Assembly: GCF_029227915.1 (NCBI RefSeq)
Contig: NC_079882.1
Span: forward strand, 29,006,001 to 29,070,000
Origin: Hydractinia symbiolongicarpus
Lineage: Eukaryota > Cnidaria > Hydrozoa > Anthoathecata > Hydractiniidae
Direction of reading: 5' to 3'
Length of the DNA: 64,000 bases
Shown: one piece after another, positions 1 through 9,499 of the stretch
Numbering within the stretch: the first letter of the stretch is position 1
Layout of the letters: the number at the start of each line of letters is the position of its first letter
Notes under the pieces: model-generated
Database searches by the model: none
What the model was told of the DNA's origin: nothing
The model's input: only the letters and a program-made list of their open reading frames with translations
Program-made: the position numbers and the translations under genes

Positions 1-291
1 GTCTCGACTAAACGTTTTTTTGGCTCCAAATCTGCAAAATTAAAATCGTACTCTTTTTTCCCAATTTGATTTGCAATATTTTATATCCTGCGAGGTATGA
101 AAATATTCACATGTTTGTGCAAACTTAATTTATCATTGTTTTGATTTGAACAAAAATTATCCTGTCTAAATAGCGAAAAAATACCCAACATTTATATCAG
201 CCACGCTGTTTTATTGTTTTATTAAAAGTTTTTGTAACAAATGTTTTCTGGTTTATTATCACCCTTTTATACCAATCTTTTTATTTCATAG

Positions 292-599
292 GAGATTTAA
301 GAAAAATACTCCAGAAAATTGTTGATGCAAAATCAGACAGTGAACGAGATAGTGCGTTTGACGAACTTCAGGAAATTATTACGCTTATCCAGTTCGCCAA
401 CGATGAGTGTGACTATGGAATGGGCTACGAATTAGGAATTGACTTATTGATATTTGGTCACGAACAATTTCGTCGCACGATTTTGCATTTGCTGCCATTA
501 GCTTACCAACTACTGCAACGAGATATTTACGGTGAAATTCTTGAGAAACATTTAGAAAATCGAAAGAAGGACGGGCCTATAAGTATGCTTTCACTGTGA
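292..599 (+). CDS. HPF1: HPF1 (histone PARylation factor 1), terminal exon
   Basis: HPF1 joins PARP1/PARP2 at DNA breaks in the nucleus and completes their active site, so that serine is ADP-ribosylated. This exon follows a pyrimidine-rich acceptor ending in AG at 291, enters with two bases of a split codon and runs open for 101 codons to TGA at 597-599. The peptide contains FANDECDYGMGYELG, which matches the HPF1 catalytic segment; the Glu in NDEC corresponds to the human catalytic Glu284. It then has LLPLAYQLLQRDIYGEILEKH, the usual C-terminal helix. The end (KDGPISMLSL) differs from vertebrates, as expected for a variable tail. Upstream exons lie outside the window; bases 1-291 are intron. 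Candidate AATAAA signals follow at 650-655 and 698-703. The family call is firm because the core is nearly colinear with human HPF1; the exact acceptor is inferred from phase. Confidence 0.93.
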
Positions 600-649
600 T
601 TGAAAATATTGTGTAGATTGGAGAATTATTGGTCGTCAATGTTGAGAGA

Positions 650-703
650 AATAAAACCATCACACACGTTTAGACGTGCACAGAAAGATTCCGTGGAAAT
701 AAA
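650..703 (+). terminator. Candidate polyadenylation signals of HPF1
   Basis: AATAAA occurs at 650-655 and again at 698-703, 51 and 99 bases after the HPF1 stop codon. Either could direct 3'-end formation. No transcript data were available to choose between them. Confidence 0.45.
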
Positions 704-1515
704 TTACCAAAGCAAGGTCTTCCTTACACGCTAGAATCTGGTGCGCGTAAAAAACCTCCATAAACATTAAAAAATTAAAAGTTTGTCATACAATTGTTTG
801 TCAACAAATGCTAATACTTAATTTATTTTGTATATACTTTGTTATCGTATATGTGCATATGTTTATCACTTTTATGAGTTAAGACATGTTTATCTCTAGT
901 AACTGTTTCAGCATTTTTGTTTCATTTCAAAAAACGTGTACCTATTTTATGAGGAACATTATCTTTCTTGACGCAGGGAGCAAACAATGTAAACCTTGAA
1001 ATGGAATACTCTACTGTAATATAGTCAACAATGTAGGGCTAATAAAAATTTCAGTCACAACGTCATAAGATCTAGCTTTTCTTAAAATATTTTATAAGGT
1101 ACTTTCTAAAAATAACCATCAAAATGGAAATTCGTGTAGCATGTTAAAATTTTGGAATACTGAAGGAAATTTTTTGCATTTCTTGGCGAAAATAAAGAAG
1201 TTATTAGTTTTGAAGTTTATCATTTCTTAAACATAATAGTTCAGCAGGCGATGTTTCGGGAAATTCTTCTCTCATCGGGCAAACAAAGGTGATGTTGTAC
1301 ATTACATAGTTACACAGGATCTAAATTCATAAAAATTAACCAATCAGAAACAAGCTGTTAATTACAGTTATATGCCTTCAGTAGTGATATGAGCACTGAA
1401 CAAACCGAAATAATATCTTCAATAATAAAAAATTGCTCAATGGCCACTTAAATTGACATTAGAAACTACTGACTATTGTTCGACAAGCAAGCTAAGCTCT
1501 CTATCTGGCAACATA

Positions 1516-1752
1516 CTCTTTTGTGCTTAGTTGTAGGGGGAGTCAAATTGCACTTTTTCGAATTTTTCACCCCTAAAATTATTTTATTATCAAAACAAAT
1601 ACTATTTACAAGTGAAAAATAACAAGTATCAACAAAATGTCAGCACAATTTATTTCTTAAACATGTCAAAAGCATTTTTATCTTTACTTCTAGTTGTTCC
1701 CCCCTGCTTATTCGACCCCCCCCCCCCCCCCCTACAATTAAGCACAAAAGAG
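1516..1752. mobile_element. MITE-like element with terminal inverted repeats and TA target site
   Basis: The left end starts CTCTTTTGTGCTTAGTTGTA and the right end is its near-exact reverse complement (TACAATTAAGCACAAAAGAG), with one mismatch over the first 20 bases. Both ends are flanked by TA, the target duplication of Tc1/mariner-type elements. A run of 17 or more C bases lies in the right arm, matching a shorter G run in the left arm. There is no ORF, so it is non-autonomous. The superfamily is inferred only from the TA flanks. Confidence 0.7.
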
Positions 1753-2392
1753 TAACAAAATCACAGTTAAAGGTTGGTCTAGCATATAGATGGAATTTGT
1801 GTAATTTGTGCTTTCCGTTAATCCGTTTGGCACAAAATTAAATTTGCGCAACTCAGATTTTTCATCAATGGAAGTTAATTCCCACGCGATGTCAATAGGA
1901 GCGTTGTAAAAAAGCTCTGTTCTACGCCCACAAGACGTTCTTTTTAATTAGTTGGGCAAGGCCAGGACATTGCTCAGTTCGATCTCGCTGCAAAAAACCT
2001 GGTCGGTACGGTGTTAAATTTCTTTAACACAAAATTTTGAATTTGTCTGGGTATTTTTGTTATCGCATCATTTATTCATTTTTGTTATTTTTTTGCTATA
2101 CTCAGGATGCGAAAACTATTTTTTTATGTACAAATATTTATTTATAACATATAATGTATGCGTTTGATATTTACATAATAAACTTTCAAAAAGTGATCAA
2201 TAACGCGGAACCTTGAAAAAAGGATTTTTTGCTTAGGCTTTACAAAGTTTCGCTGAGTTATAAAACCTAAAAAATTACTGTACTGATCGATAGGCCTTAG
2301 TGGACCAACGTCAATTTGACGTAACAAAAGTTAAACCAAACTCAGACAAAATTTAAATATTTTTTGGGAATGGAGAAGAAGAGATCGGTAAC

Positions 2393-2464
2393 AACCTCGT
2401 CCCCAGAGATTTTTTCTACGCCAATGATATTACGATAGGTTAAAGGAGCCCTGAGGTCGAGGTT
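2393..2464. repeat. Short hairpin-like repeat (family shared with 24908-25005)
   Basis: The left end AACCTCGTCCCCAG is an imperfect inverted copy of the right end CTGAGGTCGAGGTT, 72 bp in all. Similar ends recur at 24908-25005, and a lone end (AAACGAGGTTG) is near 10658. This looks like a small palindromic MITE or foldback family; it has no coding capacity. Confidence 0.5.
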
Positions 2465-2926
2465 GGGTCGGTAACTAATGTTTAAGATGTTTTTGACTAA
2501 CCTTCCTGGGGCATTTCAGCCTTTTTTGTTTAGCGGCACCCTAACATAAAAAACATAATAATTTTTGGGGAAGTTTGGTTGACAACACACTTTTATTGAT
2601 CAAATATGAATTTGGAAAGACAGCCCTTTCACTGTAACTGTAAAGCATGGATTTACGCACATGGTATCTGCTTCCACTTGATGCGTTAAATTTTTGAAAT
2701 GAACTCGAACGATCGATTTCGTAATTTTTTTCTATTCCGGGTACATAAAAATTTAAAACATTCTTTTCGTTGGAGACAAAGTGACGAATTCAGAAGTGAA
2801 AAATTTTGATCGAAGGATCGAAGAAATTTCTTATCAGAAGTCTGCCGTCATTTCGTTAGTTAAAAATTAGCGTTACTATATTTTCTGCTTTTAGCGATGA
2901 ATACTATTACCTGAACAAGCTACATT

Positions 2927-4276
2927 TTAACATTTTTCATACACGAAGCACGAATACATAGACACCCATGAAACAATCAAACTGATAGTCATACTCAGCA
3001 CGCCAATAAACACAATGGCTATGTCCATTGCGAACTCATACCATTTAAGATGCGCGCAGTAAATCTTCATGTGAAACAAAGCAGGAAAAATGAATTCCAA
3101 TGTTATTCCAGTGATGCTTCCCACAAAAGCTAACAAGTAAGTAAATTTGGGAATAAAAGCCGCCATGAAGATTGTGATCAAAACTAGCCCTAAGCGGAGT
3201 GTCTGAACAGGACATTTATATATGTTGTCTCCAAAGCCTAACGGAACACAAGGCAAGTTTGATTTCTCAATGATGTCGAAACTAGTAAACATCGGTAATG
3301 TATATGAAGTAAATGCTAAAATGGCCGCCATTGCGTTTACAACCTGTCGGAAAATTCCCTCCGGTAAGTTATTCGTCACGACTTCGTCAAGATCTGGGTA
3401 AAATGTCACTGCAGCGACAAAACCGATGACGACGTTAAGTACAGTCATTGCTATAAAAGAATAATTTAACGTTGAACTAAATTTTTCGGGTTTCTTCATC
3501 GTACTTTCTATGAACGGTACGAAGGGTTGGGCTAAGTAACAGGAGACTAATATGCCCAACGCGGCTGGAAATTCTTGCGGTTCGAAGTTACTCATGTTTT
3601 GTATTTCCCACTCAGCAACACGTGTGAAACTATAGATCATTATGCTGACGAAAATTATCATTGCGCTCATGACGGTGATAATGCTGGTCCAAGCGACCTG
3701 CGACAAGTTTTTTAACAGCGTATTTGGTAATAACGCTATCCCGCCGATCATTGTCCATCCCCATAATGGCACACTGGCATCAGGAAATGACTTTGAGAAC
3801 ATTGCACCCACCAAAATAGGATACATTGTTGATACAAATACCAGCTCTATCACCATGGTGATCAGAACTAAAGATTTCCCGCCACTTTTCCAAAATGCTG
3901 TACCAATTTCAATGTAGCTGTTACGCACTCGAACTTTTTCGCCATCCCTTATTTCGTATAAACTACGCACTAAGACGTTACTGGTATAATTAGAAGCGAC
4001 GGCAATGATCATTAGGCTTAACAATGACCACCACCCTCCAGACTTAAAGGTGTAGGGTATCGCCAAAATGGGCAGACCCTGTATAGTATTGCATATGTTC
4101 CAAAATGTTTCGCAGACTGTGGTCAGTTCCTCTGCTTCTGCTTCAACATTTTCACCTTCTTCGTTGTTAGATTTCTTATTATTGTCATTTGCTTCTATGG
4201 TGCCATCTTTTTCACCATGCGATTCCTCCGCAAGTTCTTCGGCAGAAACTAACGGAGTTTTCTCCTCTTCGGACAT
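2927..4276 (-). CDS. SLC32/VGAT-like vesicular amino acid transporter, single exon
   Basis: Predicted 449-residue member of the AAAP/SLC32 family, the proton-coupled transporters that load inhibitory amino acids (GABA, glycine) into synaptic vesicles in other animals. An acidic hydrophilic N-terminus of about 50 residues is followed by about ten hydrophobic segments. The first transmembrane region carries WNICNTIQGLPILAIPYTF, closely matching the conserved SLC32 stretch that in VGAT reads around NAIQG and LPYA. The VRVRNSYIEIG segment after the second hydrophobic block also follows VGAT. The ORF starts at an ATG (MSEEEKTP) and has no intron, unlike most animal SLC32 genes, which could mean retrotransposition or intron loss. 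Substrate cannot be told from sequence; cnidarians are known to have several VGAT-like paralogues. Family assignment is strong; orthology to VGAT itself is uncertain. Confidence 0.88.
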   Translation of the reverse strand: MSEEEKTPLVSAEELAEESHGEKDGTIEANDNNKKSNNEEGENVEAEAEELTTVCETFWNICNTIQGLPILAIPYTFKSGGWWSLLSLMIIAVASNYTSNVLVRSLYEIRDGEKVRVRNSYIEIGTAFWKSGGKSLVLITMVIELVFVSTMYPILVGAMFSKSFPDASVPLWGWTMIGGIALLPNTLLKNLSQVAWTSIITVMSAMIIFVSIMIYSFTRVAEWEIQNMSNFEPQEFPAALGILVSCYLAQPFVPFIESTMKKPEKFSSTLNYSFIAMTVLNVVIGFVAAVTFYPDLDEVVTNNLPEGIFRQVVNAMAAILAFTSYTLPMFTSFDIIEKSNLPCVPLGFGDNIYKCPVQTLRLGLVLITIFMAAFIPKFTYLLAFVGSITGITLEFIFPALFHMKIYCAHLKWYEFAMDIAIVFIGVLSMTISLIVSWVSMYSCFVYEKC

Positions 4277-5509
4277 CCTTAATTTTTATTTTTTATTTCT
4301 TCATATTGATCTTACCAAATAAACTTTATTTTGATATTTCATATCAACATTTAGAACACATTTCATGGTATTTAATTAATTGTTCACCAGAGCATGTATC
4401 GGTATTGAGTTATAATGTTCAGCGAAGTGTATATGTGAGTTAGGTTCGACCCATTTTCGGTATAATAGCGGTTTCGGTTTTATCGGCTTCTTTATTACCA
4501 TGAGGTTTATCGTCGTTGCCATAGCTACCTAACGCTTATTTGTTAGAAGCGAACTAAATCCCGTAAAAAAAGAAAAAAAAAATTAATTTACAAGTAATTA
4601 ATCTGTCCAAAATTAGTGTTGAAGAAAAATTGCGCATGAAACAGGAAACTTCGTAAAATGTAGTTTAAAGCTAATATTTACGAATTAAACGATTTCAACT
4701 TTTTGCGGGAATTAAAAGTTTGCGGTGACCTGATTTGCTAATAAATGATTCTGGCGAAAGCCGCAAGGGTGGGTTTTCAAAACGTTTTTAACAAAATTTG
4801 CTTTTTTCTGCATTAATGGCTCTAGCATCTAATATATAGCGGTACAATTAGTGAATTTTCGCGAAGTATATCTATCAAAAACTGTCACGGGAATTTATTT
4901 TAAACTAAATGCTCAAAATTTGAATTCTGCGAAATTGACAAAAAAACGCCAAATTTGGAAAAAAGTTCTCCCCCAAAAAGTTATTTTGTTAAATTTTTTT
5001 ATGATTTATGATAGCAATGGAAATGTCGGTTTTCCTTAAGCATTCGTGAGAATCTGTTAAAAAGGAGTCTAATTTTCTATTGTCATTAAATTTTGTCGAC
5101 CAGGTGACTCTCAGATATGAGAGAAACTCCTGCAGCTTTCTCAGTCTTAAATAAACCGGAGCATTTCACAATAGGACCAATTTAAATTTTCTTATTTTTT
5201 TTTATTTGTAAATTTCTTTGCAAAAAGCACAGGGCTTATCAGGCAGAGGAACATTAAATTTTCCCAAAGGCTAAGGACTGAGGCTTTTAGCATGTTAATC
5301 TACACAAAATTGCGCTTCTAATGGCACTATGTATCAGAATTTATTCCAGGGGAAAACACCAGCTGATCAATTCTTGATAGATTTCGTTTCGAAAAATTGA
5401 TAATAAAATAACATCAACGTTTCGCGAAAATGTATTTCTTTAATTTTAAAAATATATCTTATTTACACCAACGTGTGATTCATGGATTGAAATCCCAAAA
5501 ATGAACGAT
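4277..5509. other. Intergenic, no feature recognised
   Basis: The promoter of the SLC32-like gene should lie at its left end, since that gene reads leftward. The rest is AT-rich DNA without recognisable genes; short ORFs here lack family features. Confidence 0.5.
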
Positions 5510-5927
5510 TCATTGAAGTTGTTCGATGACGTAGGGAACTAAAAAAAAAATAATGTACTGCATTGCCACAAACTCTCACAATTCTGATGTGAACAAATTT
5601 GCGGGCAACAAAACTAGAAGTTAAAGGACTACATTGTCAAAAATAAAAATAAAAAACTTTTAATTATAATTTGAGCCTAAATATGTCTATAAGCATTATG
5701 CTTAAAAAATATATTACATGTACCTAAAATTAAAAATTTGTGCGGCCTAAAATTCTTTTTCATCGCCTTTTTGACCCTCCCCCCTACTTTGGTCCTGACT
5801 TACCAATTTTCAATGTGAGGACTATACCAACAAAGAGCAGAAACTGTTGTTTTGTTTGTTGCCGAGCTTTCTTCTTTTCTACCTCTTTTTCTGCAGGAGT
5901 TCCTTCTTTGCCAGGAATTCGAAACAT
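5510..5927 (-). CDS. TOMM5: TOMM5 (mitochondrial import receptor subunit TOM5), two exons
   Basis: Tom5 is a small tail-anchored subunit of the TOM complex in the mitochondrial outer membrane. Exon 1 is 5927-5804 and exon 2 is 5538-5510, giving 50 residues (human 51). The start MFRIPG mirrors human MFRIEG. A charged stretch (EKEVEKKKARQQ) comes next, then a single hydrophobic segment (FLLFVGIVLTLKI), then VPYVIEQLQ, matching the Tom5 pattern of a hydrophobic helix running into a Pro-aromatic tail. The donor is G|GTAAGT and the acceptor a long T run ending in TAG; the split codon gives Val. The second coding exon is only 29 nt, so simple ORF searches miss the gene. No other family fits the length, N-terminus and single anchor. 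Moderately high confidence. Confidence 0.78.
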
Positions 5928-8900
5928 ATTTATTTATTTATTCTATGCTATAATAAATCCTAAAAGAAAAGATTTAAAGATACTTTTAAACCTATTTAAA
6001 AGTATTTCTCAATCAAGTACACAGAAATTTGTACATGGCAAACTGAATTACAAAGCAAACGCGTTAATTAGGATTTTTTTTTAAATTACTGATTTAACTT
6101 GAAATTACAACAAATCCGGTTTAATGGCTGCTAACAAATAAATTTTATCAATGGCTACATATTGTTATATCTTGTAGCAAACATAAAGACATCCATGCTT
6201 TTCTAGCTTCACTAATTTCAAGGAGTTTAACCTGTCAATTATTTCTAGGAGAGACTGCAAAGACAGTTCTAGAGTGTTTAAAAGCCCCTATTCGACGTAC
6301 AGAAACCTACTGAAATTTTTGCCCAACTAGGCAACAGGTAAGACTGTTGCCTAGTTAATTCAACGTACAATCTCTGAAATGTAAGTCAAGCTCTCAACTG
6401 AGCTAAGGGGACTGACATGATTTAACTCCAGTTTATTATGTGAATACTGCAGAGACAAATTACTTGTTTGTTTTGAACATGGCAAAACTAGTGATTTTAT
6501 GTCTCCTAAAGGTTATTATGTGATATCTTACTCAACCTAATAAGGGCCTTGTAGATGGCAATGAGCGTTGTGCTTTAAGTCTCAACAGCATGGTGCCCGC
6601 AACAAAAAGCTTATGTCATGATGCTGCAATATGACTTCTTTTACCCTGATAATAGCCAAACACACTGCCAACATTTCCAGAAAAGCAGAACTAGCAACAT
6701 TTTTGCTTCATTAGAGGATTAAACAAGAATTCTTGGTCAATCTTGTGAATTACATTGTGTATAATGTGAGAAAAGTTAGTTAGCTAGCTGAATTATAATT
6801 AGTCAATGACAATGACTAAACAAATAATTGATGGTATTGGTGAAGTAACTAAAGGTATATATAATTACATAATTCAGACATTGTTTTATTGTGCATAAAA
6901 GAACCTAGGAAAAATTAGGGTGACGTCTGTACTTATATTGCCACACTAATTAGAAATAGGCTGATAAAAATTTCAATCTGGGCACAACTCTTTTCGCAAT
7001 TTCGAAGTATGTTTCTTGTTTTTCATGAAAACGATGAAAACTGGTTTTTCAGTGTGTCATTAGTGTGTCAAAATTTAATCCAAAATACAACAACAAGACT
7101 TTCATCATTTTGAAAATGTATGCTGCTAACAAAACCACGTCGTATTCAATCCACTTTATTCAGTTGAACTGTACCTGTCACACTGTTAGTATAAGAATAC
7201 AAAATACAACTCAGTGATTTGTTAAGCCTATTCCTATGGTAATGATTGACGTTTGGCTTTATTTGCAATTTTTAGTTGGTGGAAACGAGTCCTTCTGGGA
7301 CAAAATCCTAAGAAAATTTTGTGATAGAATGCATATGCATATTAGTGGCGCCGTAGATTAGTGGTTATAGCTCTCGTACTCTGTGCGGGAGACCGGGGTT
7401 CGATTCCTCTTGACGGCGATTCAACATGGGCGAGTGAATGTTACCATAGCCCCGGGTTAACCCAAGCCATGTGAGGGAAATTGGGAAGATGGCACACTGT
7501 GTGGGCCGTTGGATGTTGCCGGGAGTTGTCTAGTAGAGCGCGGGCTCTAATTGGGTCTGCGTAGCTCAAAATGAGCATTAAATACTCTAGGACTCTCCAT
7601 CTACGCCATGGCCCCTCCTGGAAATAATAGACAGGGTATATCCCTCGATATTTGTGAGGCTAGCCATGTAAAATATGCACATCTATCTATCTATCTAAGG
7701 TTTGACCGTGAAAAGTCCACTTTGTTCTCCATCGGATAGCAACGAAGGAGAACATTCTGACCGCAAGAATACATGATAGCAGCCTCACAAAGGTTCCTTT
7801 AGAAGTTATTTTACTCACCCAAAACGCCTATACTTTTTACGGTGTATGTGGCTTATCAGCACCCTTGTTGATAAAATTACACAGGGCAGGATAAAAGTTT
7901 TTTGTTGCTTCTGAAAAAAGGGACTCTAATGAAAGCACTATTTTGTGCAGTTCTAGCTTAATAGCTGTAGTACAAGTGAGAGTAGTTTTACGACTATTAA
8001 CTTATAAAATGCAAGAATTTAAAAATAAGTATTTAGCTCCCTAGCTACATCATTAAAGCTATTACGACAAGCCAGACCATCGGGAAGGGAAGACCAACAA
8101 AATGCAAGCAGTTTTAGTCATGGCCATACACGGAATGTTCTGTTCTTGATTGACTTTAAATTGTGATGCATTTATAAATTGCGGCCTTTGGATCAACGCC
8201 ATAAACCGTTCTGAGTTTAATTTCATATAAAATATAAGTAGTCCTTCTACTTACTGTTAACAAGTTTCGAAACAACTGGGACAAAGAAAAACAAACCTTT
8301 TCTTGAAGATAAATTCACGTGGGCTGCAGTGACATTTAAGCATATTAAACGAGACAATATTACAAAGCTTTAAATTAACATAACAAAAGAATCTCGATTA
8401 ATATTTTTTATGGCAGTCAAATCTTCAGAGACAACAAAGAAACCGAGACAAGATAAGTTTTGCTCGATCAGTGTTATTTTTGTCTTGATGGTACCAAACA
8501 CACAGGTTGTGTGCTGTGAAATCGGTGTCTACTATTTTATGTGTCTAAAAACAATAGACACGGGAATGTGTCTTATATGCATCCGTTGAGATGATATCTA
8601 GCATGCTTAAGTATGGTGTTTACAAGTATAAACTTTAAAGCCGTTAAGGTAAACAGTGGCAAATTCTCGAAGAAATCACAGCAGCGTTTATATCATTCAG
8701 TCATTTATAAGGGTAAAGCCTAATTCTTATTGATAAATATAACTTCTTGATAATTTTTTATAACCTTTTAATAATTTTCTTGTCATAATAGTTAAGAAAG
8801 CTAAGCTGAAATTAATTTGTTCGAGGCATAGCTAAGGGTATAAGTTTTTTTAGCTGGGTTATTTTACAGCTAGCTAGCTTAAAAGTAGTTAGCTAGCTAG

Positions 8901-9208
8901 CTAGCCAAAAAAGGATAGATAGCGTGCCAGTGATATGAAGAATTTCGAAAGCCAACAAAACTTAGTTAGCCATCTAGCTAGCTATAGATAATGTTTTTCT
9001 GCACAAGATTTCATATTCAAAATTGTTAGCTATGTATTATATAGCTACCTCCTCTTCAAGAAGAATGTTTTATAGTAACTACATAACAATGTTTGAGTCT
9101 GTTATTAGCTTGTTGATTGATTATTCCATGTTGTTGACTGTGTTGAAAATCACTATCTCTCCATCATCACTTGTTCTGTTTTCTGTTTGTGTTGACAGAT
9201 TTCTTTGT
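5928..9208. other. Intergenic, AT-rich, one SINE
   Basis: Contains the SINE at 7347-7697 and a cluster of GCTA/TAGC tetranucleotide runs near 8870-8990, a motif that recurs elsewhere in the window (around 16320, 18310, 62870). No coding region is supported. Confidence 0.5.
7347..7697 (+). mobile_element. tRNA-derived SINE, complete-looking copy (copy A)
   Basis: The first 72 bases resemble a tRNA: a box A-like TAGATTAGTGGTTATAG, a box B GGTTCGATTCC, and acceptor arms GCGCCGT and ACGGCG that pair. These serve as an internal RNA polymerase III promoter in SINEs. The roughly 250-bp body contains GCCATGTGAGGGAAATTGGG and CATGG..CCTCCTGGAAATAAT, and the element ends in an (ATCT)n tail. Copies of the body occur at 63581-63904 and, degraded, at 61818-62025; a shorter related element with a different head is at 30202. 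No ORF. Confidence 0.85.
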
Positions 9209-9499
9209 TTAAAGTTTTGGTAGTAATTTCTTTCGGTTACTGGTATGCTGGCCAAAATCAGATATTATGTGACCTATCCTACATTGTGCTCCATTTACCA
9301 TGCCATCTTTTACAGTCATCTCACATACGTATGTATATACAACTGTCACATTTGGGGTTTTATCATCCTTGAAATAAAAAACAGAATTCAATCTCTTTAA
9401 AACAAGGCATTCAGGATTATTCACTTCAAAAAATGTTGGGAATGTACTGGTCCATTTTACCTTGAATCTAATATTCTTCCACTGAGCTGAAGTATGAAA
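9209..9499 (-). CDS. Candidate terminal exon of an unrecognised gene
   Basis: Reading leftward, an acceptor (CAATTTTTCAG) at 9510-9500 opens a 96-residue frame that ends in TAA at 9211-9209. The peptide alternates hydrophobic and polar residues as in beta-sheet proteins and has four cysteines, for example in NNPECLVLKRLNSVFYF and YTYVCEMTVKDGM. I do not recognise the family. It enters in phase 0, so it cannot join directly to the candidate first exon at 15642-15711, which leaves in phase 1; at least one more exon would be needed between them. It may equally be a relic of a mobile element. Low confidence. Confidence 0.33.
   Translation of the reverse strand, partial: FHTSAQWKNIRFKVKWTSTFPTFFEVNNPECLVLKRLNSVFYFKDDKTPNVTVVYTYVCEMTVKDGMVNGAQCRIGHIISDFGQHTSNRKKLLPKL

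Larger units (their letters stand above)
600..2926. other. Intergenic region with two short inverted-repeat elements
   Basis: No convincing coding region. It contains the HPF1 3' end, a 237-bp MITE-like element (1516-1752) and a hairpin-like repeat (2393-2464). On the minus strand an AATAAA at 2597-2592 lies about 330 bases beyond the SLC32-like stop codon and could be its polyadenylation signal. Confidence 0.6.

Noticed and set aside
3642-3917. Plus-strand ORF of 91 codons
   Set aside because: Shadow of the SLC32-like transporter; no independent features.
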